The notes under the pieces: model-generated
Seen by the model: the letters and a program-made list of their open reading frames with translations, nothing else
What the model was told of the DNA's origin: nothing
Database searches by the model: none
Assembly (NCBI RefSeq): GCF_000968685.2
Contig: NZ_LAKD02000043.1
Span: 62,001-126,000, forward strand
Source of the DNA: Streptomyces antioxidans
GTDB taxonomy: Bacteria > Actinomycetota > Actinomycetes > Streptomycetales > Streptomycetaceae
Length of the DNA: 64,000 bases
Direction: 5' to 3'
Position numbers and translations under genes: made by a program
Shown: in pieces, positions 43,297 to 51,895 of the stretch
Numbering within the stretch: the stretch's first letter is position 1
Layout: each line of letters starts with the position of its first letter

Positions 43297-44697
43297 ATGA
43301 GCGCACATTTCGACGTGGTGGTCCTGGGAGCCGGTCCTGGCGGCTATGTCGCCGCGATCCGCGCCGCCCAGCTGGGCCTGACCACGGCCGTGGTGGAGGA
43401 ACGCTACTGGGGCGGCGTCTGCCTGAACGTGGGCTGCATCCCGTCCAAGGCCCTGCTGCGCAACGCCGAGCTGGCCCATCTGTTCATCCACGAGGCCACG
43501 GCCTTCGGCATCCGGGTGAACGGCGATGTCACCGTGGACTACCGGGACGCGTTCGAGCGCAGCCGCAAGGTGGCCGACGGACGGGTCAAGGGCGTCCACT
43601 ATCTGATGAAGAAGAACAAGATCACCCAGTTCGACGGGCGGGGCAGCTTCACCGGACCCCACGAGCTGCTGGTCACCCGCTCCGGAGGCGGCACGGAGAC
43701 GCTCACCTTCGACCACTGCGTCATCGCCACGGGCTCGCTCACCAATCTGCTGCCCGGCACCTCCCTCAGCGAGCGGGTGGTGACCTACGAGGAGCAGATC
43801 CTCTCGCCCACCCTGCCCGGCAGCGTCCTGATCGCGGGCGCGGGAGCCATCGGCGTGGAGTTCGCGTACATCATGCACAGCTACGGGGTGCAGGTGACGC
43901 TGGTGGAGTTCATGGACCGGATCGTGCCCCTGGAGGACGAGGAGGTCTCCGCCGAGCTCACCCGGCGCTTCCGCAGGCTCGGCATGAACATCCTGACCTC
44001 CACCCGGGTGGAGGCGATCAACGACGGGGGAGCCGCGGTCAAGGTCATGGTGACCACCGGCGGCCAGCGGCAGACCCTGCAGGCCGCCAGGGTGCTCCAG
44101 GCCATCGGGTTCCGGCCGCGGGTGGAGGGATACGGGCTGGAGCACACCGGTGTGCGGCTGACCGAGCGGGGCGCCATCGGCATCGACGGCCGGTGCCGCA
44201 CCAATGTGCCGCACATCTTCGCCATCGGCGACGTCACCGCCAAGCTGATGCTGGCCCACGCCGCCGAGTCCATGGGCATCGTCGCGGCGGAGACCATCGC
44301 CGGGGCGGAGAGCATGGAGCTGGACTATGTGATGATCCCGCGCGCCACCTTCTGCCAGCCGCAGATCGCCAGCTTCGGCTGGACCGAGGCCCAGGCGCGC
44401 GAGCGCGGCTTCGACGTCCGGGTGGCGAAGTTCCCGTTCACCGCCAACGGGAAGGCCCAGGGGCTCGGCGACCCCGTCGGCTTCGTGAAGCTCATCGGCG
44501 ACGGCCGCCACGGCGAGCTGCTGGGTGGCCATCTCATCGGCCCCGAGGTCACCGAGCTGCTGCCCGAGCTCACCCTCGCCCAGCAGTGGGATCTCACCGT
44601 GCACGAGGTGGCCCGCAACGTGCACGCCCATCCGACCCTCAGCGAGGCGGTGAAGGAGGCCGTCCACGGGCTCGCCGGACACATGATCAATTTCTGA
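43297..44697 (+). CDS. lpdA: Dihydrolipoyl dehydrogenase
   Basis: This 466-residue flavoprotein has FAD motif VVVLGAGPGGYVAAIRAAQL, redox-active disulfide GGVCLNVGCIPSKALL, NAD motif VLIAGAGAIGVEFAYIMHSY, IFAIGDVTAKLMLAHAAESM, and the catalytic His-Glu pair HAHPTLSEAVKEA. It reoxidises lipoyl groups of 2-oxoacid dehydrogenase complexes. No E1/E2 genes are nearby, so it probably serves several complexes. The ATG at 43297 is favoured by the leaderless -10 box; an in-frame ATG at 43279 would add 6 residues. It is followed 66 bp later by a phosphatase gene on the same strand. Confidence 0.93.
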   Translation: MSAHFDVVVLGAGPGGYVAAIRAAQLGLTTAVVEERYWGGVCLNVGCIPSKALLRNAELAHLFIHEATAFGIRVNGDVTVDYRDAFERSRKVADGRVKGVHYLMKKNKITQFDGRGSFTGPHELLVTRSGGGTETLTFDHCVIATGSLTNLLPGTSLSERVVTYEEQILSPTLPGSVLIAGAGAIGVEFAYIMHSYGVQVTLVEFMDRIVPLEDEEVSAELTRRFRRLGMNILTSTRVEAINDGGAAVKVMVTTGGQRQTLQAARVLQAIGFRPRVEGYGLEHTGVRLTERGAIGIDGRCRTNVPHIFAIGDVTAKLMLAHAAESMGIVAAETIAGAESMELDYVMIPRATFCQPQIASFGWTEAQARERGFDVRVAKFPFTANGKAQGLGDPVGFVKLIGDGRHGELLGGHLIGPEVTELLPELTLAQQWDLTVHEVARNVHAHPTLSEAVKEAVHGLAGHMINF

Positions 44698-44763
44698 CCG
44701 CGGATGCCGCCACCCCGGCCGCCACCGGGTGTGCGACCCGCGGATCTGCGTTAGACAGAGCAT

Positions 44764-47421
44764 GTGAAGGTGCGCTCGGCGCTGAGGTCGCGCAGTGTCG
44801 GCGGGCAGGTGTTCGCCCTGATGCTGATCATCGTGACGCTCCTGGTCCTCGCCGCGGGGGCCACGCTCTCCCTCCAGGCACGCGGCAGCCGGGACAACCA
44901 GGCCCGGGTCCATGCGCTGACCGTCGCACGGACCGTCGCCGTCGCCCCCGGCGTCCGGCAGGCGCTGGAGTCCCGCGACCCCGCCAGGACCCTCCAGCCC
45001 TACGCCGAGAAGGTACGGCAGCGGACCGATGTCGACTACATCGTGGTGACCACCGCCCAGGGCATCCGCTGCAGCCATCCGAACCCGAAGCTGATCGGCA
45101 AGCGCGTCGACCACCGCATCTACCCGGCCACGGTGGGCCGGTCCTTCACCGACAAGACCCCGGGCGTCACCCGCCCGGCCCCCTCGATCCGAGCCGCCGT
45201 CCCGGTCAAGAACGCCCGGGGCCAGGTGATCGGCGTCGTCAACGCCGGGGTCTCCATCCCCTCCGTGGCCCGCATGGTCAGCCGTCAACTGCCGGTGATC
45301 TACGGCTCCACGGCCTTCGCCCTCCTGCTGGGCGGGGGCGGTGCGGCGCTCGTGGCCCGGCGGCTGCGTCGCCAGACCCACCGGCTCGGCCCCGCCGAGA
45401 TCACCAGGATGTACGAACACCACGACGCCGTGCTGCGCTCGGTCCGGGAGGGGGTGCTGATCGTCGACCACGGGGGGCGGCTGCTGCTCGCCAACGACGA
45501 GGCGCTGCTCCTGCTGGGCCTCGTACGCGACGCCCACGGACGGCAGATCACCGACGTCGGCCTGCCCCCGGGGATCGCCGGGCTGCTCGCCTCCGGCCGC
45601 GAGGCCACCGACGAGGTGTACGAGGTCGGGAACCGGCTGCTGGCGGTCAACCAGCGCCCCGCGAAACGGCGCGGACAGCCCTGGGGCAGCGTCGCCACCC
45701 TGCGGGACACCACCGAGCTGCGCGCCCTGACGGACAAGGCCGACCGGGCGTACGCACGCCTCCAGCTGCTGTACGAGGCCGGTGTCCGGGTGGGCAGCAG
45801 CCTCGATATGGAAGGCACCGCCCAGGAGCTGACCCGGGTCGCCGTGCCGCGCTTCGCCGACTACGCCACCGTCGATCTGCACGAGGCCGTGCTGCGCGGC
45901 GAGGAGCCGGGCGACCGGGACTCACCGCTGCGCCGGACCGCCTTCAGCGGCGTCCGGCAGGACCCCCCGCTGCGCCGGATCGGCGAGCGCGTCTCGTCCT
46001 TCCCCGTCACCCAGCGGGCCGGCGGCACCGGTCAGGCGCGCGTGTTCGCCGTCGGGGAGCTGCCCTCCTACCCCGACTGGACGCCCCAGGACCCGGAGCG
46101 GCTGGGGTGGGTGCGGGACTACGGCATCCACTGGCTGCTGACCGTGCCGCTCAGCGGACGCGGCGTCCGGCTCGGCCAGGCGGCGTTCTGGCGCTCGGGG
46201 GACACCCCGCCGTTCGACGAGGAGGACCGGACCTTCGCCGAGGAGCTGGCCGGTCAGGCGGCCGTCGCCATCGACAACGCCCGCCGCTACGCGCGGGAGC
46301 ACGCCACCACCCTGGCCCTCCAGGAGAGCCTGCTGCCGCGCGGCCGCCCAGAGCAGCAGGCCGTCGTGGCCGCCCAGCGCTATCTGCCCGCCCCCGGCGG
46401 GGTGCGGGGGGACTGGTTCGACGTCATCCCGCTGTCCGGGGCCAGGGTCGCCCTCGTCGTCGGCGATGTCGTCGGCCACGGACTGCACGCCGCCGCGACC
46501 ATGGGCCGACTGCGCACCGCCGTGCGCAACTTCTCCGTCGTGGACTTGCCCCCCGATGAGCTGCTGGCCCGGCTCGACGACGTGGTCGACCAGCTCGACC
46601 GGGAGGTGACCGCCACGGACGGCGGCGCCGGGGCCGTCGGGGCCACCTGTCTGTATGCGGTCTACGACCCGGTCTCCCGGCACTGCACCCTGGCCAGGGC
46701 CGGTCATCCGCCCCCGGCCCTGGTCCGTCCCGACGGCTCGGTGACCTTCCTCGACCTGCCCGCAGGACCGCCGCTGGGACTCGGCGGACGGCTCTACGAG
46801 GCGGTCGAGACGGAGCTGCCCGAGGGCAGCCGCCTCGTCCTCTACACCGATGGGCTGGTCCAGGACCGCGAACGGGACATCGAGACCGGGCTCGACCAGC
46901 TGCGGGACGCCCTCACCGACGCCGACCCCGACCCGGAGCGGGCCTGCGACACCGTGATGGCCGCCCTGCTCTCACCGCGCCGCACGGACGACGTCTGCCT
47001 GCTCATCGCCCGCACCACCGCACTGGACGCGCGCCGGGTGGCCTCGTGGGACCTCCCGGCGGACCCCGAGGTGGTGGCCCGGATGCGGGCGGCCGTCGCC
47101 CGCACCCTGGCCGCGTGGAACCTGGAGGAGGCCGCCTTCACCACCGAGCTCGTGGTCAGCGAGCTGCTCGGCAACGCCATCCGGCACGCCGTGGGCCCCG
47201 TACGGCTGCGGCTGCTGCGCAACCGGGCGCTGATCTGTGAGGTCGCCGACGGCAGCACCACCGCGCCCCATCTGCGCCGGGCGGCCACCACCGACGAGGG
47301 GGGACGCGGGCTGTTCCTCGTCGCCCAGATGGTCCAGCGCTGGGGCACCCGCTACACCAGCCAGGGCAAGATCATCTGGACCGAGCAGGACATCCCGGCC
47401 GCGGGGCGCGCCCCGCGGTGA
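44764..47421 (+). CDS. Membrane sensor SpoIIE phosphatase with PAS, GAF and RsbW-like kinase domains
   Basis: This 885-residue multi-domain sensor has membrane spans at about 15-40 and 176-200 flanking an extracellular CitA/DcuS-like cache domain (VDYIVVTTAQGIRCSHPNPK). A PAS domain (about 215-320), a GAF domain (about 345-515) and a SpoIIE/PP2C phosphatase follow. The phosphatase (about 535-750) carries GDWFDVIPLSG, VVGDVVGHGLHAA, LVLYTDGLVQDR and RTDDVCLL. A GHKL kinase domain (about 765-880, TELVVSELLGNAIRHA, DEGGRGLFLV) ends the protein. It carries both phosphatase and kinase activities for an anti-anti-sigma switch. The cache domain is of a dicarboxylate-sensing type. Start GTG. The regulated sigma factor is unknown. 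Confidence 0.9.
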   Translation: MKVRSALRSRSVGGQVFALMLIIVTLLVLAAGATLSLQARGSRDNQARVHALTVARTVAVAPGVRQALESRDPARTLQPYAEKVRQRTDVDYIVVTTAQGIRCSHPNPKLIGKRVDHRIYPATVGRSFTDKTPGVTRPAPSIRAAVPVKNARGQVIGVVNAGVSIPSVARMVSRQLPVIYGSTAFALLLGGGGAALVARRLRRQTHRLGPAEITRMYEHHDAVLRSVREGVLIVDHGGRLLLANDEALLLLGLVRDAHGRQITDVGLPPGIAGLLASGREATDEVYEVGNRLLAVNQRPAKRRGQPWGSVATLRDTTELRALTDKADRAYARLQLLYEAGVRVGSSLDMEGTAQELTRVAVPRFADYATVDLHEAVLRGEEPGDRDSPLRRTAFSGVRQDPPLRRIGERVSSFPVTQRAGGTGQARVFAVGELPSYPDWTPQDPERLGWVRDYGIHWLLTVPLSGRGVRLGQAAFWRSGDTPPFDEEDRTFAEELAGQAAVAIDNARRYAREHATTLALQESLLPRGRPEQQAVVAAQRYLPAPGGVRGDWFDVIPLSGARVALVVGDVVGHGLHAAATMGRLRTAVRNFSVVDLPPDELLARLDDVVDQLDREVTATDGGAGAVGATCLYAVYDPVSRHCTLARAGHPPPALVRPDGSVTFLDLPAGPPLGLGGRLYEAVETELPEGSRLVLYTDGLVQDRERDIETGLDQLRDALTDADPDPERACDTVMAALLSPRRTDDVCLLIARTTALDARRVASWDLPADPEVVARMRAAVARTLAAWNLEEAAFTTELVVSELLGNAIRHAVGPVRLRLLRNRALICEVADGSTTAPHLRRAATTDEGGRGLFLVAQMVQRWGTRYTSQGKIIWTEQDIPAAGRAPR

Positions 47422-47429
47422 CCGGGCGG

Positions 47430-48428
47430 TCAGGCCGAGGCGGTTGGCGCGCCCTCGCGCCGCTCCCATGCCACCTGGGCCAGATCGGCCATGGCGGCCA
47501 TGAGGTCCGCCGCCTCCTCCGTACCGTTCAGATGCCGGTACTCCGAGCCCACCGTGATCACCAGCCGCTCGGGCAGGCCCAGCGATGGATGGGCGTTCTC
47601 GGCGATCAGGGTGCGAGCGGCCTCCAGGGCCGGTACCCCGGCCGCGTGCAGTTCCCGGGTGCGGTCCCGCAGCTGCTCCAGATAGCCGATGTGGCCGCGG
47701 ACCCCCGCCCGGTCGAGGACCGGGCCATGTCCGGGGACGATCACCTCGGCCCCGGTCGCGAGCACCCCCTCGCACGCGGCGATCACATGGTCCAGCGGGC
47801 CCGCCCAGTGCACCGCGTGGTCGCCGGGGTCCCGCGGGCTGGACGCGAAGATGACATCGCCGGCGAACGCCACCTTCTGCCGCGGCAGATACGCCATCAG
47901 ATCGCCCTCGGTGTGCGCGGACTCCAGGCTGAACAGCCGCACCGGCACCTGGCCCACGCGCAGGTCGAGTTCGCCCACGAAGGTGAGCGTCGGCTCGACC
48001 ACCTCGGTGGCGGACCAGTCGAACCGTCCGAAGTGCCGCCGCAGGTACCAGCCGAGCGGGGTCGCCGGATCGCTGCCGTGCACCAGGGCGTGCATCTGCC
48101 GCGGCGAGGGCTCGTACTCGATGTGGCCGAGCGCCTCACGGGTGGCGACGATCTCCGCGTCCGGTACGACCTCCGCGCCCCACAGGTGGTCGCCGTTGGC
48201 ATGGGTGACGATCACCCGCTCGATCCGGCCCCCGCCGGGCAGCAGGGCGCGGCTGTGTTCCAGGAACTCATCTGCCATCCGGCGGTCGTAGGGGCTGTCG
48301 ACCCAGGCGGCGTGGCCGTCGGGCGAGACGATCAGACCGCAGTTGGCCAGACCCCATCCGGTGCTCGGGGTCGGGGACCAGATGTGCACACCGTCGGCCA
48401 CGGTGAGGAGGGGGGTTCGCGAGATCAT
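47430..48428 (-). CDS. MBL-fold metallo-hydrolase
   Basis: This 332-residue protein has an MBL domain (about 1-240). The metal motif reads THANGDHLWGA, where the usual third His of HxHxDH is Asn. Further ligands are in ESAHTEGDL, FAGDVIF and VPGHGPVL. The Asn variant occurs in a known MBL subgroup, so activity is not excluded. A C-terminal helical domain follows (about 250-332). The substrate is unknown. The ATG at 48428 begins where the fold begins. It lies in the same direction as the gltD-like gene upstream, separated by 127 bp. Confidence 0.85.
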   Translation of the reverse strand: MISRTPLLTVADGVHIWSPTPSTGWGLANCGLIVSPDGHAAWVDSPYDRRMADEFLEHSRALLPGGGRIERVIVTHANGDHLWGAEVVPDAEIVATREALGHIEYEPSPRQMHALVHGSDPATPLGWYLRRHFGRFDWSATEVVEPTLTFVGELDLRVGQVPVRLFSLESAHTEGDLMAYLPRQKVAFAGDVIFASSPRDPGDHAVHWAGPLDHVIAACEGVLATGAEVIVPGHGPVLDRAGVRGHIGYLEQLRDRTRELHAAGVPALEAARTLIAENAHPSLGLPERLVITVGSEYRHLNGTEEAADLMAAMADLAQVAWERREGAPTASA

Positions 48429-48555
48429 GGACGCACAGTATGCCCGCGCCGCACACCCGTGGCGGGCGGCCCGCCCCATCACTGGGGGTTCCCGGCCACT
48501 CGGCCCGGGGCCGCCGCCGTGTCAGGCCGTCGGACAGTCATCGGCAGGCCGTTCG

Positions 48556-50058
48556 TCAGGCCGTCATCGGCAGGTCGGTCGGCCCCACCGGCGCCGGGAG
48601 CGTCGTGGAGCCCGCGAGATAGTGGTCCACGGCGGCCGCGGCCGAGCGGCCCTCGGCGATCGCCCAGACGATCAGCGACTGGCCACGGCCCGCGTCGCCC
48701 GCCACGAACACCCCGTCCGCACTGGTGGCGAAGGACGCGTCTCGGGCGACGGTGCCGCGCTCGTCGAGCTCCAGACCGAGTTGGTCTATCGGCCCGCCGT
48801 ACCGCTCCGGGCCGCGGAAGCCGAGGGCCAGCAGCACCAGATCCGCCCGCAGCACCCGCTCCGTGTCCGGTCCGGACTCTCCGTCGGCACGGGATCCGAC
48901 CAGGCGCAGCGCCCGGACGCCGCCGTGCGGCCGTTCCGCGTCCGGTACGGTCCCCTCGAAGCGGACCGTGGTCGCGGAGAAGACCCGCGCGTCCACGTCC
49001 GCCTCCGGAGAGGCCGCCAGCTCCCGCGCCTCCTCATGGGCGGCGGACATCCGGTAGGTCTTGGGGTAGGTGGGCCAGGGCTCGCCCTCGGTCCGCTCGT
49101 CGCCGGGTCGGGGATGGATGTCCAGCTGGGTCACGGAGGCGGCGCCCTGCCGCAGCACGGTGCCCAGACAGTCCGCGCCGGTGTCCCCGCCCCCGACGAT
49201 GACCACATGCTTGCCCTCGGCGGTGATCGGCGGCCGGGCGTAGTCGCCCTCCAGCACCCGGTTGGCCATCGGCAGGTACTCCATCGCCTGATGGATCCCC
49301 GCCAACTCCCTTCCCGGAACGGGGAGTTCGCGCCAGGCCCGGGCGCCCACGGCTATCACGACCGCGTCGTAGCGCGCCCGGAGCTCGGCGGCGTCCATAT
49401 CGGTGCCGACGTCCACGCCGGTACGGAACTTGGTGCCCTCCGCTCGCATCTGCTCCAGCCGCCGGTCCAGATGGTGCTTCTCCATCTTGAACGCGGGGAT
49501 GCCGTAGCGGAGCAGTCCGCCCGCCCGGTCGTCGCGCTCGTACACCGCCACGGTGTGCCCCGCGCGGGTGAGCTGCTGGGCCGCGGCCAGGCCCGCGGGC
49601 CCCGAGCCGATGACGGCGACCGTTCTGCCGCTGAGCCGGTCCGGTGGCTTGGGGGTCACCTGGCCGCTCTCCCAGGCCCGGTCGGCGATGGCCACCTCGA
49701 CGTTCTTGATGGTGACCGCAGGCTGGTTGATGGCCAGCACACAGGCGCTCTCACAGGGGGCCGGACACAGCCGGCCGGTGAACTCGGGAAAGTTGTTGGT
49801 GGCGTGCAGCCGCTCGCTCGCGCGCAGCCAGTCGTCCCGGGAGACCAGGTCGTTCCACTCCGGGATGAGGTTCCCCAGCGGGCAGCCCTCGTGGCAGAAC
49901 GGGATGCCGCAGTCCATGCAGCGGCCCGCCTGCGCGTTGATGATCGGCAGCAGTCCGCCGGGCGCGGGGACCTCGTCCCAGTCCCGCACCCGCTCGTCCA
50001 CCGGACGCCGGGGCGGAAGACGACGGGGTGTGGTGAGGAAACCCTTGGGGTCGGCCAT
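48556..50058 (-). CDS. GltD-like flavoprotein (glutamate synthase small subunit), no gltB adjacent
   Basis: This 500-residue protein has an N-terminal iron-sulfur domain with Cys motifs CMDCGIPFCHEGCPLGN and LCPAPCESACVL. Two Rossmann regions follow: VAVIGSGPAGLAAAQQLTRA for FAD and VVIVGGGDTGADCLGT for NADPH, and the late GVFVAGDAGRGQSLIVWAIA. This is the NADPH-oxidising beta subunit type of glutamate synthase. No gltB is in the window, and the gene lies 38 bp downstream of the ipdC-like gene in the same direction. It may serve as an electron carrier for that unit instead. The ATG at 50058 follows GGGAGGTGGTC. Confidence 0.88.
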   Translation of the reverse strand: MADPKGFLTTPRRLPPRRPVDERVRDWDEVPAPGGLLPIINAQAGRCMDCGIPFCHEGCPLGNLIPEWNDLVSRDDWLRASERLHATNNFPEFTGRLCPAPCESACVLAINQPAVTIKNVEVAIADRAWESGQVTPKPPDRLSGRTVAVIGSGPAGLAAAQQLTRAGHTVAVYERDDRAGGLLRYGIPAFKMEKHHLDRRLEQMRAEGTKFRTGVDVGTDMDAAELRARYDAVVIAVGARAWRELPVPGRELAGIHQAMEYLPMANRVLEGDYARPPITAEGKHVVIVGGGDTGADCLGTVLRQGAASVTQLDIHPRPGDERTEGEPWPTYPKTYRMSAAHEEARELAASPEADVDARVFSATTVRFEGTVPDAERPHGGVRALRLVGSRADGESGPDTERVLRADLVLLALGFRGPERYGGPIDQLGLELDERGTVARDASFATSADGVFVAGDAGRGQSLIVWAIAEGRSAAAAVDHYLAGSTTLPAPVGPTDLPMTA

Positions 50059-50096
50059 GACCACCTCCCATTACCCGTGTCATGGTCTGGCCGCTT

Positions 50097-51155
50097 TCAC
50101 CCCACTGTACGACCGCTGGTCAGCCGGTCCAGGGTCGCCGCGGCCTCGGCCATGATCCGGTCCACCAGATCCGCGCAGCGGGGCAGGTCCTCGATCACCC
50201 CGGCCACCTGGCCGGAGGCCATCACCCCGGTGTCGGTGCGGCCGTCCACCATCGACGCCTTCAGCAGCATCGGGGTGGTGGCGGCCAGCAGCACCTGGCT
50301 CCAGCTGAGGTCCTTGCCGTGCCGCATCGCCAGCCCGTCGCGCACCATCCGCGGCCAGCTCAGCCCGGCCAGCCGCCGGAACGCGGCGGCGTGGCGGACG
50401 GCGCGCAGCAGCGCGGCGGTGCGGCCGGAGCGCTCGAGGGAGTCGACCAGCTCGCTGCGGAGCATCCGGTGCGGAAGCCCGTCGACCGCCGTGGTCACGG
50501 TGACATCGGTGACCGCCGCCGCCAGATAGCGCGCCTTCACCGCGTCCGGGACCGAGCTGTCGGAGGTGAGCAGGAAGCGGGTGCCCATGGCGATCCCCGC
50601 CGCCCCGTAGGCGAGCGCCGCCGCGAGACCCCGGCCGTCGTGGAAGCCGCCCGCGGCCACGACCGGGATGTCCACCGCGTCCACGACCTGGGGGAGCAGC
50701 ACGGTGGTGGCCACCCGCCCGGTGTGGCCACCACCCTCGGCACCCTGCACCACCACCGCGTCCGCGCCCCAGCCCGCCACCTTCTCCGCGTGGCGCCGGG
50801 CGCCCACGGACGGGATGACCACCACGCCCGCGCCCTTCAGCCGGTCGATCAGCTCACGCCGGGGGGCCAGCGCGAACGAGGCGACCCGCACCCCCTCCTC
50901 GACGATGATCCGCACCCGCTCCCCGGCGTCCCCGGCGTCGGCGCGCAGATTGACGCCGAAGGGCGCGTCGGTGCGGGCGGCGACCTCGCGCACCGCCCAG
51001 CGCAGCCGCTCGGGCGACATGGTCGCGGAGCCCAGGATGCCCAGCGCCCCGGCGTTCGCCACGGCGGACACCAGCCGGGGCCCGGCCACCCACCCCATGC
51101 CGGTCTGGACGAGCGGATGGCGCACCCCGACGAGCCGGGTCAGCGGTGTGTCCAT
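50097..51155 (-). CDS. ipdC: IpdC-like flavin oxidoreductase (nitronate monooxygenase fold)
   Basis: This 352-residue protein is an FMN-binding TIM barrel of the 2-nitropropane dioxygenase family (HPLVQTGMGWVAGPRLVSAV, VVVQGAEGGGHTGR, VVAAGGFHDGRGLAAALAYG, GIAMGTRFLLTSDS). By fold alone it could be a nitronate monooxygenase. The neighbours IpdB-IpdA-EchA20 make it the counterpart of mycobacterial IpdC (Rv3553), needed for degrading the last steroid rings. The ATG overlaps the ipdB stop as TGATG. Function is inferred from gene order; I cannot compute similarity to Rv3553. Confidence 0.78.
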   Translation of the reverse strand: MDTPLTRLVGVRHPLVQTGMGWVAGPRLVSAVANAGALGILGSATMSPERLRWAVREVAARTDAPFGVNLRADAGDAGERVRIIVEEGVRVASFALAPRRELIDRLKGAGVVVIPSVGARRHAEKVAGWGADAVVVQGAEGGGHTGRVATTVLLPQVVDAVDIPVVAAGGFHDGRGLAAALAYGAAGIAMGTRFLLTSDSSVPDAVKARYLAAAVTDVTVTTAVDGLPHRMLRSELVDSLERSGRTAALLRAVRHAAAFRRLAGLSWPRMVRDGLAMRHGKDLSWSQVLLAATTPMLLKASMVDGRTDTGVMASGQVAGVIEDLPRCADLVDRIMAEAAATLDRLTSGRTVG

Positions 51156-51895
51156 CAGGACGGCACCTCCCGCTCGCGGGCCCCCTCCGGGTCGATGACC
51201 TCCCGGATCAGCCGCAGCTCGGCGGTGGTCGGCTCCCGGGTGTACGGGGCGTCGTCGGCGATCTCGAGGGGGAAGCCGGTGGCCTCCCGCACCGCCTCGG
51301 CGGTCACCCCCGGGTGCAGGGAGCGCACCCGCAGGGTGCGGTCGGGCGTGCCGAAGTCGAGGACCGCCAGATCGGTCACCACACACCGGAGCTGGTGGAA
51401 GCGGGCCGCTGACGGCCCCGCGGCCGCCACCCGGTCGTAACCCACTCCGCACACCATGTCGACTTCTTCGACGAAGACCCGCCGCGAGTGCCGTGGAACC
51501 CAGTAACTCGTGGGGTTGTTCAGGGTGTTGACCGGTGCGCCGCGCACGCCAAGCAACTGCCGCCGGGGCCGCTTCCACTCGCCGATACAGCTGATGTTCT
51601 GGTTGCCGTGGCGGTCGAGCTGGCTCGCGCCCATCATCACATGGCGCCGTCCGCCGGTGACCAGCGCCAGATGCGCCCGGTACGGCAGCCACCCCTCCAC
51701 CACCTCCGGATCGCCGTCCACGATCATCGCCTCGCCGTCCGTCAGCAGCAGCCCGGGCGCGAAGGTGAGCTTGGCAAGCCGGGCGCCGATCCTGGGCACC
51801 GCGCCCATCGGGGCGGCCAGGATCTCCCCGTCGCCCCGCCATGCCTCGGCGCAGGCCACCACGCAGCACTCGGCCCGGGTCACCCCGCCGGTCAT
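51155..51895 (-). CDS. ipdB: IpdB-like CoA-transferase family beta subunit
   Basis: This 246-residue CoA-transferase family I beta-type subunit includes VTRAECCVVACAEAWRGDGE, LLTDGEAMIVDG, MMGASQLDRHGNQNISCIG and VVTDLAVLDFG. In Mycobacterium tuberculosis, IpdAB are not transferases but hydrolyse the ring of COCHEA-CoA, opening the last steroid ring. The start ATG overlaps the ipdA stop as ATGA, fitting a heteromeric partner. The usual CoA-transferase catalytic Glu was not identified with confidence; its loss is a feature of IpdAB-type proteins. Confidence 0.8.
   Translation of the reverse strand: MTGGVTRAECCVVACAEAWRGDGEILAAPMGAVPRIGARLAKLTFAPGLLLTDGEAMIVDGDPEVVEGWLPYRAHLALVTGGRRHVMMGASQLDRHGNQNISCIGEWKRPRRQLLGVRGAPVNTLNNPTSYWVPRHSRRVFVEEVDMVCGVGYDRVAAAGPSAARFHQLRCVVTDLAVLDFGTPDRTLRVRSLHPGVTAEAVREATGFPLEIADDAPYTREPTTAELRLIREVIDPEGAREREVPS

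Noticed and set aside
43276..45882. 868-codon minus-strand open frame opposite lpdA and the SpoIIE gene
   Set aside because: It is a shadow of two well-supported genes; the translation is low-complexity Gly/Val/His/Gln text without domains.
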